This document shows, one piece after another, positions 27,054 to 39,038 of a DNA stretch of 64,000 bases; positions within the stretch are counted from its first letter, which is position 1, and every line of letters starts with the position of its first letter. The notes under the pieces are model-generated. The model was not told where the DNA came from and did not search any database. It was given only the letters and a program-made list of their open reading frames with translations. Made by a program: the position numbers and the translations under genes. The DNA lies in contig NZ_VAHD01000003.1 of the NCBI RefSeq assembly GCF_005876985.1, forward strand, positions 1 through 64,000. Direction: 5' to 3'. Origin of the DNA: Rhodoferax bucti (GTDB lineage Bacteria > Pseudomonadota > Gammaproteobacteria > Burkholderiales > Burkholderiaceae_C).

Positions 27054-27105
27054 CTGTGTGTCCATACACACTGTTTTCTTATCCAGTAACTGTATTTTCA
27101 GCCAG
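27054..27105. promoter_or_regulatory. lexA: Three tandem candidate SOS (LexA) boxes
   Basis: CTGT-N8-ACAC at 27054-27069, CTGT-N8-CCAG at 27071-27086 and CTGT-N8-CCAG at 27090-27105 each match seven of eight (first site) or six of eight fixed bases of CTGT-N8-ACAG. They start 17 and 19 bp apart in the 111-bp gap between lexA and the divergent asparaginase gene. Multiple boxes are usual for lexA itself. Confidence 0.6.
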
Positions 27106-27139
27106 TTTTTTATTTTTTGCAAGCAAGAGGGCAAGGCGC

Positions 27140-28105
27140 ATGAAAAAAGTTGTAGTTCTGGGAACAGGGGGCACTATTGCGGGCCGCGCACAAAGCGGCA
27201 GCGACAACGTGGGCTACAAAGCGGGTGAAGTCGGTGTGGCGGATTTGCTGGCGTCTATTCCGGGTATCCAAGAGCGTTTGCAGGGCACACAACTTGTTGC
27301 GGAGCAGGTTGCCCAAATCGACAGCAAAGATATGGATTGGGCGGTGTGGGGCCAGTTGGTGCAGCGCTGTGAAGCGCATCTGGCGGATGCCGACGTAGCC
27401 GCCGTGCTGGTCACCCATGGCACGGACACCCTGGAGGAAACCGCCTACCTTCTGCATTTGGCGTTGACCGCGAAGGCACTGCGCAAGCCGGTGGTGCTCA
27501 CCTGCGCCATGCGGCCTGCGACGGCCTTGACGCCTGATGGCCCTCAGAACGTGTTGGATGCTATCTCTGTCGCCCTGCATCCTGCCAGCCACGGCGTGAT
27601 GGTGGTCTGCGCGGGCGCGGTGCACGCGGCGACCCACGTGCAAAAGCGCTGTAGCTACCGGGTCGATGCCTTTGACTCCGGCGATGCCGGCCCTCTGGGA
27701 TGGGTGGAAGAGGGGCAGGTTCGCTGGTGCCATGCATTGCCGCCAGCCGGTGCTGAGCATATTGCCGTGGCGGCCCCACGTTGGTTGCAGGCGCCGCGCG
27801 TGGACATGGTGATGAACTACGCGAGTGCAGGGGCTTACGTGGTGGAGGCCTTGCTCGAAGCGCAGGCAAACGGTTCACAAGTGCAGGGCATCGTGGTGGC
27901 CGGCACGGGCAACGGTACCGTGAACGACGCCATGCAACAGTCTCTGCTCAAGGCGGTGGAGCAGGGCGTGCGCGTGGTGCTGGCCAGCCGTTGCGCATTG
28001 GGCGGTGTGGTGCGCTCGGCAATTGGAGAGTCGCCATTCGCCCATTACCCCGGGCTATCGGCCGTGAAGGCGCGGGTGCGCTTGATGCTGGAGCTCGCGG
28101 CATAA
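27140..28105 (+). CDS. L-asparaginase (type I/II family)
   Basis: 321 residues, start at the ATG at 27140 (MKKVVVLGTG). It hydrolyses L-asparagine to aspartate and ammonia. The first catalytic Thr lies in LGTGGTIAG and the second in VLVTHGTDTLEETAY, both intact. No signal peptide is present, which favours a cytoplasmic enzyme. It diverges from lexA, and the SOS-like sites lie within its likely promoter region, so indirect LexA influence is possible. Confidence 0.92.
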   Translation: MKKVVVLGTGGTIAGRAQSGSDNVGYKAGEVGVADLLASIPGIQERLQGTQLVAEQVAQIDSKDMDWAVWGQLVQRCEAHLADADVAAVLVTHGTDTLEETAYLLHLALTAKALRKPVVLTCAMRPATALTPDGPQNVLDAISVALHPASHGVMVVCAGAVHAATHVQKRCSYRVDAFDSGDAGPLGWVEEGQVRWCHALPPAGAEHIAVAAPRWLQAPRVDMVMNYASAGAYVVEALLEAQANGSQVQGIVVAGTGNGTVNDAMQQSLLKAVEQGVRVVLASRCALGGVVRSAIGESPFAHYPGLSAVKARVRLMLELAA

Positions 28106-28106
28106 A

Positions 28107-28136
28107 AAAAGCCGCTGGATTTCAGCGGCTTTTCAT
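28107..28136. terminator. Bidirectional terminator between asparaginase and adk
   Basis: aaaagccgctg-gatt-tcagcggctttt is an 11-bp stem with A/T tracts, between convergent genes. Confidence 0.85.
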
Positions 28137-28151
28137 TGCGCAGAGGGGCGC

Positions 28152-28898
<747 letters not shown>

Positions 28899-28945
28899 TC
28901 ACGCCCTCACCGCCTGCTAACTTACAGACGCACCTGCTCTTGGCC

Positions 28946-29710
28946 TCAGGCGCGGCCCACCAGGGCACGGACTTTGGCCAAATCTTCGGGCGTGTCCACA
29001 CCGGGGCCGGGCGCATCGGGGCTGATGTGCACCGCAATCCGGTGGCCGTGCCACAAGGCGCGCAACTGCTCCAGGGCCTCGGTCACCTCTACCGGTGCTT
29101 GCGGCAACTGAGGGAATTGCCGCAAAAAGCCAACGCGATACGAGTAAATGCCGACGTGGCGCAAAGGCGCAGGCGTTGGCAGGCTGTTCACACCCTCGGC
29201 AAAACCATCCCGCCACCAGGCGATCGGTGCGCGGCTGAAGTACAGCGCCATGCCCGCGGCGTCTGTCACCACTTTCACGACATTCGGGTTGCGGAACTCC
29301 GCCACGTCGTGAATCGCATGGGCTGCGGTACCCATGGCGGCCTGCGGATGCTGGGCCAGCAGGTCGGCCACGGCTTGCACCAAGCCGGTGTCGATGAGAG
29401 GTTCATCGCCCTGCACGTTCACCACAATGTCTTCGTCCGCCAAGCCCAGAAGCGCACAAGCTTCTGCCAGGCGGTCACTGCCGGAGGGATGGTCGGTGCG
29501 GGTGAGCAGGCATTCAATCTGGTGGGCTTGGCACGCCTCGACGATGGACGCATCGTCGGCCGCCACCACCACGCGAACGGGGCCTTGCATGCCGGCCGTC
29601 ACCCGTTTGGCCACCCGCACCACCATGGGCAGGCCACCGATGTCCACCAGCGGTTTGTTCGGCAGCCGGGTAGAGGCCAGTCGGGCCGGAATCAGCACGG
29701 TAAAGCTCAT
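28946..29710 (-). CDS. kdsB: 3-deoxy-manno-octulosonate cytidylyltransferase
   Basis: 254 residues. It activates Kdo as CMP-Kdo for lipopolysaccharide core assembly. The nucleotide-binding start is [15 protein letters not shown], and the Mg/CTP motif is [11 protein letters not shown]. The start overlaps the upstream ycaR stop by 4 nt, which indicates translational coupling. Confidence 0.97.
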   Translation of the reverse strand: MSFTVLIPARLASTRLPNKPLVDIGGLPMVVRVAKRVTAGMQGPVRVVVAADDASIVEACQAHQIECLLTRTDHPSGSDRLAEACALLGLADEDIVVNVQGDEPLIDTGLVQAVADLLAQHPQAAMGTAAHAIHDVAEFRNPNVVKVVTDAAGMALYFSRAPIAWWRDGFAEGVNSLPTPAPLRHVGIYSYRVGFLRQFPQLPQAPVEVTEALEQLRALWHGHRIAVHISPDAPGPGVDTPEDLAKVRALVGRA

Positions 29711-29895
29711 GCCGCAGCGTCCAACTCAGCATCGGTGAGCACGCGGGCTTCGTTTTCCAGCAATACCGGAATGCCATCGCGCACCGGGTAGGCCAGCCGG
29801 GCGCTGCGCGAAATCAGCTCCTGCTTGTCGCGGTCAAATTCCAAAGGCCCTTTGGTAACGGGGCAAACCAAGAGTTCAATGAGTCGTGTGTCCAT
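29707..29895 (-). CDS. ycaR: Trm112/YcaR-family small protein
   Basis: A 62-residue protein ([16 protein letters not shown]...) of the UPF0434/Trm112 type. Only one cysteine of the usual zinc-binding four is present, as is common in proteobacterial members. It lies between lpxK and kdsB and overlaps both, an arrangement conserved in many Gram-negatives. The start at 29895 is preferred over 29937 because the family begins with MD.L(L)..LVCP. Confidence 0.9.
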   Translation of the reverse strand: MDTRLIELLVCPVTKGPLEFDRDKQELISRSARLAYPVRDGIPVLLENEARVLTDAELDAAA

Positions 29896-30928
29896 GGGGG
29901 GATGATAGTGGGGGAGATGCGCGGTGCAGCGCGGCATCCAGGGCGGAGAGAAAGTCTGGAGGCAAGGTTTGTATCAAGGGTGCGCACCAGGCCTCCGGCT
30001 CGACCCGCCAGAGTTTGGTGGCGTCTTTTCCGGTGCAAATCAGGGTGTAGCGCTCGTGTTCTGTGCGGGAGTAGCTATCAAAATCATAGTGATCCGGCAG
30101 GGCCAGCGTGCGCTCAAGCGGCACCCCGGCCGCGCGCAACATGGCAAAAAAGTTCTCAGGTTGCGCAATGCCGGCCAGAGCCAGCAAAGGGCGCCCGCTG
30201 TGGGCCAGTGCAGACAGCGGCTGCATTTCTCCATGGCCGTTGACCGCATGGGGGGCGAGCGTTCGTGTTGCGCTAAAGCCGGGCAGGTCGCAAGGGCCCG
30301 TGCGCAGCACCAGGCGCTGCCGGGCGGATTGGCCCGCCGCAGCTACATCCGCCACCGGCCAGTGCTGGCGCAGCATGCCCGCGGGCAGCAGGCGCTGGTT
30401 GCCCAAACCCCGCGAGTCAAACACGCACACTTCCACATCGCGGTGCAGGCGGTAGTGTTGCATGCCGTCGTCACACACAATGTGGGTCAGCTCGGGGTGT
30501 CGCTCCAGCAGCCCGTGGCACGCGGCCACGCGGTCCCGCCCCACCACCACTGGTACCCCCGAAGCCCGTTGCAATAGCAAGGGCTCATCGCCGACGACGC
30601 GGGCTTCGCTGGCAGGGGTAACTTCTACAGGCGCCACATGCTGCCCGCCGAATCCGCGCGACACGATGCCGGGCCGCGCCCCCTGTGCTCGCAGGTGCTC
30701 CACGATGCCCAGCACAGTGGGTGTTTTACCGGCACCACCGGCGATCACATTGCCCACCACAATCACCGGCACCGCCACGGAGTGGCTCTTGGCCAAGCCC
30801 AGCCGGTAGGTGGCGCGGTGCAATGCTGTGAGTGCGCCATAGAGCCACGCCACCGGCAGCAGCGTGTGGCTGAGCAGGCCGCGCTCCACCCATGCGCTCG
30901 TCAGGGCAGACTGCACACGAGGGCTCAT
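29876..30928 (-). CDS. lpxK: Tetraacyldisaccharide 4'-kinase LpxK
   Basis: 350 residues. It phosphorylates the lipid A disaccharide at the 4' position at the inner membrane. An N-terminal amphipathic/membrane segment ([16 protein letters not shown]) precedes the Walker A motif GGAGKTP. The IVSRGFGG segment and [13 protein letters not shown] are typical. Residues about 278-295 ([16 protein letters not shown]) overlap an R1 copy. The 3' end overlaps ycaR by 20 nt. Confidence 0.95.
   Translation of the reverse strand: MSPRVQSALTSAWVERGLLSHTLLPVAWLYGALTALHRATYRLGLAKSHSVAVPVIVVGNVIAGGAGKTPTVLGIVEHLRAQGARPGIVSRGFGGQHVAPVEVTPASEARVVGDEPLLLQRASGVPVVVGRDRVAACHGLLERHPELTHIVCDDGMQHYRLHRDVEVCVFDSRGLGNQRLLPAGMLRQHWPVADVAAAGQSARQRLVLRTGPCDLPGFSATRTLAPHAVNGHGEMQPLSALAHSGRPLLALAGIAQPENFFAMLRAAGVPLERTLALPDHYDFDSYSRTEHERYTLICTGKDATKLWRVEPEAWCAPLIQTLPPDFLSALDAALHRASPPLSSPHGHTTH
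30045..30095 (+). repeat. R1 palindromic repeat, in frame within lpxK
   Basis: The plus strand reads gtgtagcgctcgtgttc, then tgtgcgggagtagctat, then aaatcatagtgat, antisense to lpxK. The layout fits R1, but the copy is more diverged than others. Confidence 0.5.
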
Positions 30929-30931
30929 GGC

Positions 30932-31357
30932 TTACTTGCCGGCCGTGCCGGAGGACTGGGTGGCGAAGGTGATCTGGTTCAAACCGGCGCGGCGGGCGGC
31001 TTCCATCACAGTGACCACCGCCTGGTGGCGCGCGCTGGCGTCTGCGCTGATGATGATCACGGTGTCTTTGCCGGCTTTGGCGTTTTCGGTAAGCGCGATC
31101 GACAGGCTCTCGGTACTGCGGCCTGCCAGAAGCTGTTTGTTGATGCTGTAGGCGCCCTCTGCGCTGACGGACACGATCAGCTCCTTGGGGTAGTCCCGCT
31201 GGGCATCGGCATCGGCCACCGGCAACTTGAGCTGCAGCTCGGTGAACTTGCTGTAGGTGGTGGACAACATCAAAAAGATGAGCACCACCAGCAGCACATC
31301 AATGAACGGAATCAGGTTGATTTCCGGCTCTTCGTGGCGGCGTTGGCGGAAGTTCAT
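30932..31357 (-). CDS. exbD: ExbD/TolR-family biopolymer transport protein
   Basis: 141 residues with one N-terminal membrane helix carrying the proton-relay Asp in IPFIDVLLVVLIFLM, followed by a periplasmic domain. It works with ExbB to energise TonB-dependent transport, or as TolR. It lies 8 bp after exbB and 3 bp before lpxK, so the three genes form one transcript. Confidence 0.92.
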   Translation of the reverse strand: MNFRQRRHEEPEINLIPFIDVLLVVLIFLMLSTTYSKFTELQLKLPVADADAQRDYPKELIVSVSAEGAYSINKQLLAGRSTESLSIALTENAKAGKDTVIIISADASARHQAVVTVMEAARRAGLNQITFATQSSGTAGK

Positions 31358-31365
31358 GGCCAGCC

Positions 31366-31992
31366 TTATTTGCGCAAGGCCTTGAGGTGGCGCACCAGAT
31401 GCTCGGAAGCCAGTTCCAGCGTTAGCAAGTAGGCATCCACCCGGCCGCGGAAATAGCGCCAGAAAATCAAGGACGGAATCGCCACCACCAGCCCGAAAGC
31501 CGTGTTGTACAGCGCAATCGAAATTCCGTGTGCCAGCTGCGCCGGGTTGCCACCGGTGGATCCACCGGGCGCCTGGGAGCCGAAAATTTCAATCATGCCC
31601 ACCACCGTGCCGAACAAGCCCATCAGTGGCGCGGCAGACGCAATCGTGGCCAGGGCGCTCAGGTAGTGCTCCAGGCGCTGGGCCACCACCCGGCCTACGC
31701 CCTCCATGGTGGCACGCAGGTCGTCTTCGCTGCAGTGGGGGTCTTTGTTGAGCGCGCGCAAGCCCGAGGCCAGCACTTCACCCAGAGCGGAATTCTTTTC
31801 CAATTGGCTCACCACATCCGGCGCAGGCACGGAGGTCTTGGTCACGCTCAGCACCTCTTCGAGCAGCTTGGGCGGAGCCACTTTGGCGGTTTTCAGGCTG
31901 ATGAAACGCTCGATCACAATGGCCAGAGCCAGAATGGAACAGGCAATCAGGGGCCAGATCGGCCAGCCGGCGGCTTGAATGATGGAAAACAA
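31366..31992 (-). CDS. exbB: MotA/TolQ/ExbB proton channel family protein
   Basis: 208 residues with three membrane segments: about 10-28, 108-135 (LATIASAAPLMGLFGTVVGMI) and 158-180 (NTAFGLVVAIPSLIFW). The GTVxG and Thr-containing helices are typical of ExbB/TolQ. It forms the stator with ExbD. It begins the operon leading into lpxK, and its start is 133 bp from the divergent xseA. Confidence 0.92.
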   Translation of the reverse strand: MFSIIQAAGWPIWPLIACSILALAIVIERFISLKTAKVAPPKLLEEVLSVTKTSVPAPDVVSQLEKNSALGEVLASGLRALNKDPHCSEDDLRATMEGVGRVVAQRLEHYLSALATIASAAPLMGLFGTVVGMIEIFGSQAPGGSTGGNPAQLAHGISIALYNTAFGLVVAIPSLIFWRYFRGRVDAYLLTLELASEHLVRHLKALRK

Positions 31993-32125
31993 AAGGCGTA
32001 CTCCGCACAGTTAAAAAGCTGCTGGATTATGGCGCAGTGCGCTTGCCGCCCGCACAGGCATGCGAGCTGCCCGAGGCATACTCTGCGCCCTATGACCCAA
32101 GCCTTGTTTTCAGGGAGTGCCGCGC

Positions 32126-33433
32126 ATGCTGGACAGCCCTAACGCCACCCCCACCCCGCGTGTATGGCGGGTAGACGCTTTGTGCCGCGCGCTGGCCGAC
32201 ACCTTGAATGCCCGCTTCAACCCGGTCCGGGTGAGTGGAGAAATTTCCGGCTTCTCCCGGGCCGCCAGCGGACACTGCTATTTCTCGCTCAAAGACCAGG
32301 ACGCGCAAATTCGCTGCGCCATGTTCAAGCGCGCTGCGGTGGGGCTCGACTTTGCGCCGCGCGACGGAGAGCTGGTTGAAGTCTCCGGCCGCCTGGATAT
32401 TTACGGCCCGCGCGGCGATTTGCAGCTGATCGTGGAGGGCATGCGGCGGCAAGGGCAGGGCAGTTTGTTTGAGGAATTCTTGCGGCTGAAAGCGCGGCTG
32501 GAGGCCCAGGGCTTATTCGATCCCGCCCGCAAGCGCGAGCTGCCGCTCATGCCCCGCAGTATCGGGCTGGTGACTTCGCTGGGCGCCGCTGCCTTGCATG
32601 ATGTGGCCACCGCATTGCGGCGCAGGGTGCCTCACATACCCGTGGTGTTGGCGCCAGCCTCTGTGCAAGGGGCGGGCGCTCCTGCCGAGCTGGTCGCAGC
32701 GCTAGCGCAATTGACAAGCCGTGCAAACGATATCGACGGTGCCGGAACCCCGCTTGACGTGATTCTCCTGGTGCGTGGTGGTGGTTCGTTGGAAGACTTA
32801 TGGGCTTTCAATGACGAGCAGTTGGCCTTGGCCATCAGCCGCAGTCCGGTGCCGGTGGTGAGCGGGGTAGGGCATGAAACCGACTTCACGATTGCCGATT
32901 TCGTGGCCGATGTACGGGCTCCGACGCCGACGGCTGCCGCCGAGCTGGTCGCCACCCCTGCAGCCGTCTGCCTCGGTGCGGCGCAGGTGCTGCAAGACCG
33001 CTTGTCGTCCGCCGCCTGGCGCCTGCTGGATACAGAAGCGCAGCGCCTGGACCGGGTGGGCGCCCGCGCGGGCCGGCCATCGAGCCTGATGGCCGGGCAC
33101 ACCTTGCGCTTGCAGGCCTTGTCGCACCAGCTGCAGGGCGCTGCAAAAATGCAGCTGCAAGCCTTGGGCGTGGCCCGGCAGACCCGTGCGAGCCAATGGC
33201 CGGGCCTGGTTCAACGCAGTCTGGCGGTGCAGGCGGATCGCTTGCAGCGCGCGGAGTTGCGCTTGGGGCTGCTGGACCCGTCCCTGGTGCTCCAGCGCGG
33301 GTATGCGTGGCTGTCCGACGCCAATGGCACAGCGCTCACGAGCGCGCACGATGTGCAGGCCGGGCAGGCGCTGCAAGCAACCCTGTCAGACGGTACGGTT
33401 GATCTTTCGGTGCAAGCGGTGCATCGCAATTAG
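32126..33433 (+). CDS. xseA: Exodeoxyribonuclease VII large subunit
   Basis: About 435 residues. It degrades single-stranded DNA together with XseB. An N-terminal OB fold (VSGEISGFSRAASGHCYFSL) is followed by the catalytic core with LVRGGGSLEDLWAFNDE and VGHETDFTIADFVADVRAPTP, shown in part. A C-terminal coiled coil and tail end in LQRGYAWLSD. I chose the ATG at 32126 (MLDSPNATP); a GTG at 32117 is the alternative. It is followed closely by sodB, a common betaproteobacterial order. Confidence 0.95.
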   Translation: MLDSPNATPTPRVWRVDALCRALADTLNARFNPVRVSGEISGFSRAASGHCYFSLKDQDAQIRCAMFKRAAVGLDFAPRDGELVEVSGRLDIYGPRGDLQLIVEGMRRQGQGSLFEEFLRLKARLEAQGLFDPARKRELPLMPRSIGLVTSLGAAALHDVATALRRRVPHIPVVLAPASVQGAGAPAELVAALAQLTSRANDIDGAGTPLDVILLVRGGGSLEDLWAFNDEQLALAISRSPVPVVSGVGHETDFTIADFVADVRAPTPTAAAELVATPAAVCLGAAQVLQDRLSSAAWRLLDTEAQRLDRVGARAGRPSSLMAGHTLRLQALSHQLQGAAKMQLQALGVARQTRASQWPGLVQRSLAVQADRLQRAELRLGLLDPSLVLQRGYAWLSDANGTALTSAHDVQAGQALQATLSDGTVDLSVQAVHRN

Positions 33434-33478
33434 TTTCTACAATCCGCTTTGTTTTCAACCACTCACCACGAGGAATTC

Positions 33479-34060
33479 ATGGAACATACCCTGCCCCCGC
33501 TGCCCTACGCGATTGATGCCTTGGCACCTGCTTACTCCCAAGAGACCCTGGAGTTCCACCACGGCAAGCACCACAACGCGTACGTGGTGAACCTGAACAA
33601 CCTGCAAAAAGGCACCGAGTTCGAGAACCTGAGCCTGGAAGAAATCATCAAAAAGTCCAGCGGCGGCATCTACAACAATGCAGCCCAAATCTGGAACCAC
33701 ACTTTCTTCTGGAACTGCATGAAGCCCCAAGGCGGCGGCGAACCCACCGGCGCGTTGGCAGCAGCTATCAACGCCAAGTGGGGTTCTTACGCAGCGTTCA
33801 AAGAAGCCTTTGTGAAGTCTGCCGTTGGCAACTTTGGCTCTGGCTGGACTTGGTTGGTCAAGAAGGCGGACGGCTCTGTGGACATCGTCAACACGGGCGC
33901 TGCCGGCACCCCCCTGACCACTGCAGACACCGCATTGTTGACCGTGGACGTGTGGGAACACGCTTACTACATCGACTACCGCAACATGCGCCCCAAGTTC
34001 GTGGAGACCTTCCTCGATAAGTTGGTGAACTGGGACTTCGCAGCCAAAAACTTCGGCTGA
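33479..34060 (+). CDS. sodB: Superoxide dismutase [Fe]
   Basis: 193 residues. It converts superoxide to hydrogen peroxide and oxygen in the cytoplasm. Metal ligands are His27 ([10 protein letters not shown]), the His of [10 protein letters not shown], and the Asp and His of [13 protein letters not shown]. The sequence follows the iron-type pattern. The start is the ATG at 33479 ([10 protein letters not shown]), with the Shine-Dalgarno-like gagg just upstream. Confidence 0.97.
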   Translation: MEHTLPPLPYAIDALAPAYSQETLEFHHGKHHNAYVVNLNNLQKGTEFENLSLEEIIKKSSGGIYNNAAQIWNHTFFWNCMKPQGGGEPTGALAAAINAKWGSYAAFKEAFVKSAVGNFGSGWTWLVKKADGSVDIVNTGAAGTPLTTADTALLTVDVWEHAYYIDYRNMRPKFVETFLDKLVNWDFAAKNFG

Positions 34061-34080
34061 AACGCGCACGCGCCAAAAAC

Positions 34081-34112
34081 GGGCTCGGAGGGCAACCTCC
34101 GGGCCTTTTTTA
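34081..34112 (+). terminator. Rho-independent terminator after sodB
   Basis: gggctcggagg-gcaa-cctccgggcc with one mismatch, followed by TTTTTT. Confidence 0.8.
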
Positions 34113-34166
34113 CGTTTGTGCTGCAGTGCACACTAAAAAAATTTCCTTGAAGTGGATTCAAATTTC

Positions 34167-34198
34167 GCATTGCGGTAATGCATTGCAAAAATTGCAAT
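34167..34198. promoter_or_regulatory. Overlapping palindromes upstream of the monomeric isocitrate dehydrogenase gene
   Basis: GCATT-gcggt-AATGC (34167-34181) overlaps ATTGCAA-aaa-TTGCAAT (34182-34198, seven paired positions a side). The repeated TTGC/GCAA half-sites look like a regulator-binding region about 100 bp ahead of the start codon. The 240-bp gap between sodB and this gene holds no open frame. Confidence 0.4.
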
Positions 34199-34300
34199 TC
34201 CGGTCAGACCACTGAAAGCACAATCACGCACTATCCGCCGCCTGCTGTCTGTTGCGAAACCTTCTGGCGGCGATAACACATCATTTTTTGGAGATAAGAG

Positions 34301-36537
<2,237 letters not shown>

Positions 36538-36538
<1 letters not shown>

Positions 36539-36568
36539 AAAAACGGCAAGCAGTCTGCTTGCCGTTTT
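36538..36568. terminator. Bidirectional terminator after the monomeric IDH gene
   Basis: aaaacggcaagcag-t-ctgcttgccgtttt is a 14-bp stem with A/T tracts. Confidence 0.85.
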
Positions 36569-36610
36569 CATCAAAAAAGGAGTGCAGACTTTGTCTTCGC
36601 TCCTTTTTTT

Positions 36611-36648
36611 ATAGCTGCTTGCGCAAGCTCAATGGGCGCTAAAGGGCG
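36611..36648 (-). repeat. R1 palindromic repeat overlapping the 3' end of the DUF192 gene
   Basis: On the minus strand: ctttagcgcccattgagc, then ttgcgcaagcagctat. It supplies the last codons (FSAH) and the TGA stop of the DUF192 gene; the rest lies beyond it. Confidence 0.7.
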
Positions 36649-37081
36649 ATCCGCTTAATTTGCTGCCGGCTTTCATGCCCCGCTTGGCAAACCAGCCCTG
36701 GTTCATTTCCAGCACAAAGCGTACCGGCTTGGCTGCACAGTGAGAGTCGGTGGTTTGGGGTTTCATGTCGGCCAAGTTCACGATGGTGCCATCGTCAGCC
36801 ACAAAGGCGGCAGTCAGGGGGAGTACGGTGTTCTTCATCCAGAAGCACAAGCCTGAAGGCTGCTCGAAGACGAACAACATGCCCTCGTGCTGGGGCATGT
36901 CTTTGCGGTACATCAGCCCCGTGCTGCGCTGGTCGGGTGTCTGGGCCACTTGCGCATCAATCTGGTACATGCCGGCCCCCAAGGTCACGCGGGGTAGGTT
37001 CATTTGCGGGGAGTCTTGTGCCGCAGCCGCAAATGACAAGGCACACAGGGCGGAAGCAAGAAGGGTGTTCAATCGTTTCAT
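36629..37081 (-). CDS. DUF192 family secreted protein
   Basis: 150 residues from the ATG at 37081. The signal peptide is MKRLNTLLASALCALSFAAAAQ, cut after Ala21 or nearby. The DUF192 domain follows (QVAQTPDQRSTGLMYRKDM, MLFVFEQPSGLCFWMKNTVLP, AAFVADDGTIVNLADMKPQT, each in part). The function of the family is not established. It is transcribed away from the dimeric isocitrate dehydrogenase gene. The final codons and the stop fall in an R1 repeat. Confidence 0.9.
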   Translation of the reverse strand: MKRLNTLLASALCALSFAAAAQDSPQMNLPRVTLGAGMYQIDAQVAQTPDQRSTGLMYRKDMPQHEGMLFVFEQPSGLCFWMKNTVLPLTAAFVADDGTIVNLADMKPQTTDSHCAAKPVRFVLEMNQGWFAKRGMKAGSKLSGSPFSAH

Positions 37082-37201
37082 GGGCGAGGAGGGTAGGAGG
37101 CCAACAGGGGCGCGGTTTGCACTGCTGCGCAACGCGGAGTGCCTAGACTTTACAACTAGAATCGTTCGGCATTGACCCAAGGAAACCGGAGTCCCGTTTT
37201 T

Positions 37202-38455
37202 ATGTACCAGCACATCCAGGTGCCTGCACAAGGCCAGAAAATCACCGCTAACCCCGACAAGACCTTGAATGTGCCTGATCAGCCCATCATCCCTTTCATC
37301 GAGGGAGACGGTATCGGCGTAGACATCACGCCGGTGATGCTCAAGGTGGTCGACGCAGCCGTAGAAAAAGCCTACGGTGGCCAGCGCAAGATCCATTGGA
37401 TGGAAATTTATGCGGGTGAAAAATCCACCCGCGTCTATGGCCCCGATGTGTGGCTGCCCCAGGAAACCCTGGATGTGGTGCGTGACTATCTGGTCTCCAT
37501 CAAGGGGCCGTTAACAACCCCCGTGGGTGGTGGCATCCGCTCCTTGAACGTGGCCTTGCGGCAGGAGCTGGATTTGTATGTCTGCCTGCGCCCCATCCAA
37601 TATTTCAAGGGCGTGCCCAGCCCGCTCAAAGAGCCTGAAAAAACCAATATGGTGGTCTTTCGCGAAAACTCGGAAGACATCTACGCCGGCATCGAGTTCG
37701 AAGCCGGCTCCGACAAAGCCCAGCGCCTGATCAAATTCTTGCAAGACGATTTCGGCATCCACAAAATCCGCTTCCCGGAGACGTCCGGCCTGGGCATCAA
37801 ACCCGTTTCTCGGGAAGGCACCGAGCGCTTGGTGCGCAAGGCCATCCAATACGCCATCGACAACGACAAGCCCAATGTGACCATCGTGCACAAGGGCAAC
37901 ATCATGAAGTTCACTGAAGGCAGCTTCCGTGACTGGGCTTACGCGGTGGCGCAAAACGAATTCGGCGCGCAGTTGATTGACGGTGGCCCCTGGTGCCGTT
38001 TCAAAAACCCACACACCGGACGCGACATCATCATCAAAGACAGCATTGCCGACGCCTTTTTGCAGCAAATTCTGCTGCGCCCGGTGGAGTACAGCGTGGT
38101 TGCCACCCTGAACCTCAATGGTGACTACATCTCCGATGCGCTGGCTGCCCAAGTGGGGGGCATCGGCATTGCGCCGGGAGCCAACCTGTCCGATACCGTG
38201 GCCATGTTCGAAGCCACCCACGGCACTGCGCCCAAATACGCCGGCAAAGACTATGTGAACCCCGGTTCCGAAATCTTGTCTGCCGAAATGATGCTGCGCC
38301 ACATGGGCTGGAAAGAGGCGGCAGACCTCATCATTCGCTCGCTGGAAAAATCCATCCTGAGTAAAAAAGTGACCTATGACTTTGCTCGTCTCATGGACGG
38401 CGCCAAGCAAGTTAGCTGCTCCGGTTTCGGCCAAGTCATGATCGACAACATGTGA
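37202..38455 (+). CDS. icd: NADP-dependent isocitrate dehydrogenase, homodimeric type
   Basis: 417 residues, the E. coli-type TCA-cycle enzyme. The substrate-binding and regulatory serine is Ser114 in [13 protein letters not shown], equivalent to Ser113 that AceK phosphorylates in E. coli. Other landmarks are [33 protein letters not shown] and [19 protein letters not shown]. The start is the ATG at 37202. It is followed by clpS-clpA. The order idh, icd, (cspD), clpS, clpA is also known from Pseudomonas aeruginosa, although strands differ. Confidence 0.97.
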   Translation: MYQHIQVPAQGQKITANPDKTLNVPDQPIIPFIEGDGIGVDITPVMLKVVDAAVEKAYGGQRKIHWMEIYAGEKSTRVYGPDVWLPQETLDVVRDYLVSIKGPLTTPVGGGIRSLNVALRQELDLYVCLRPIQYFKGVPSPLKEPEKTNMVVFRENSEDIYAGIEFEAGSDKAQRLIKFLQDDFGIHKIRFPETSGLGIKPVSREGTERLVRKAIQYAIDNDKPNVTIVHKGNIMKFTEGSFRDWAYAVAQNEFGAQLIDGGPWCRFKNPHTGRDIIIKDSIADAFLQQILLRPVEYSVVATLNLNGDYISDALAAQVGGIGIAPGANLSDTVAMFEATHGTAPKYAGKDYVNPGSEILSAEMMLRHMGWKEAADLIIRSLEKSILSKKVTYDFARLMDGAKQVSCSGFGQVMIDNM

Positions 38456-38484
38456 GCACGGCACCTCGTGTGCCTCAAGATGCA

Positions 38485-38519
38485 AACCGTACCCAGGCGC
38501 CGCCGGGTACGGTTTTTTT
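38485..38519 (+). terminator. Rho-independent terminator after icd
   Basis: aaccgtaccc-aggcgccgcc-gggtacggtt followed by TTTTT. Confidence 0.85.
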
Positions 38520-38603
38520 ATGGCAAGGGCATTGAAATCCCAGAAAGCGGCGCCAAGTCCGCTGTACCCTGCAGCGATGTGAGTCGCCCGATAGAATCAT
38601 TTC

Positions 38604-38960
38604 ATGGCAACTAACATCCCCAAACCACCGGCCGTCAAACCGCCCCCCGCGGGCGGTGACGACGCCACTGTTGTTCTCGAACGCCTGTCGCAGCGGGTGC
38701 AACCCCCGTCGATGTACCAGGTGGTCATGCTTAACGATGACTACACCCCCATGGAGTTTGTGGTGGTGGTCATTCAGGAGTTTTTCGGCAAAGACCTGGA
38801 GGCCGCTACCCAAATCATGCTGAAAATCCATCTGGATGGGCGTGGCGCGTGTGGTGTGTACCCCAAAGATATTGCTGCCACCAAGGTCGATCAGGTGCTT
38901 GATGCCGCGCACAAGGCAGGCCACCCATTGAAATGCATCAGCGAGCCCGTAGATCTGTAG
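38604..38960 (+). CDS. clpS: ATP-dependent Clp protease adaptor ClpS
   Basis: 118 residues. It delivers N-degron substrates to ClpA. A flexible Pro-rich tail ([14 protein letters not shown]) precedes the core: [20 protein letters not shown], with the conserved Asn-Asp pair and Met of the hydrophobic pocket, and the DGRGACGVY segment. It lies 78 bp before clpA on the same strand. Confidence 0.97.
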   Translation: MATNIPKPPAVKPPPAGGDDATVVLERLSQRVQPPSMYQVVMLNDDYTPMEFVVVVIQEFFGKDLEAATQIMLKIHLDGRGACGVYPKDIAATKVDQVLDAAHKAGHPLKCISEPVDL

Positions 38961-39038
38961 GGGAAAGCGAGAAGTTCGCGCAGACGGTCCCTAAATCGGA
39001 TTACAGTTAATCAACACCAAGGCAAAAAAGGAATTCAT

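Noticed and set aside
33755..33785. gcagctatcaacgcc in sodB as an R1 piece
   Set aside because: It encodes the conserved [10 protein letters not shown] of iron superoxide dismutase.
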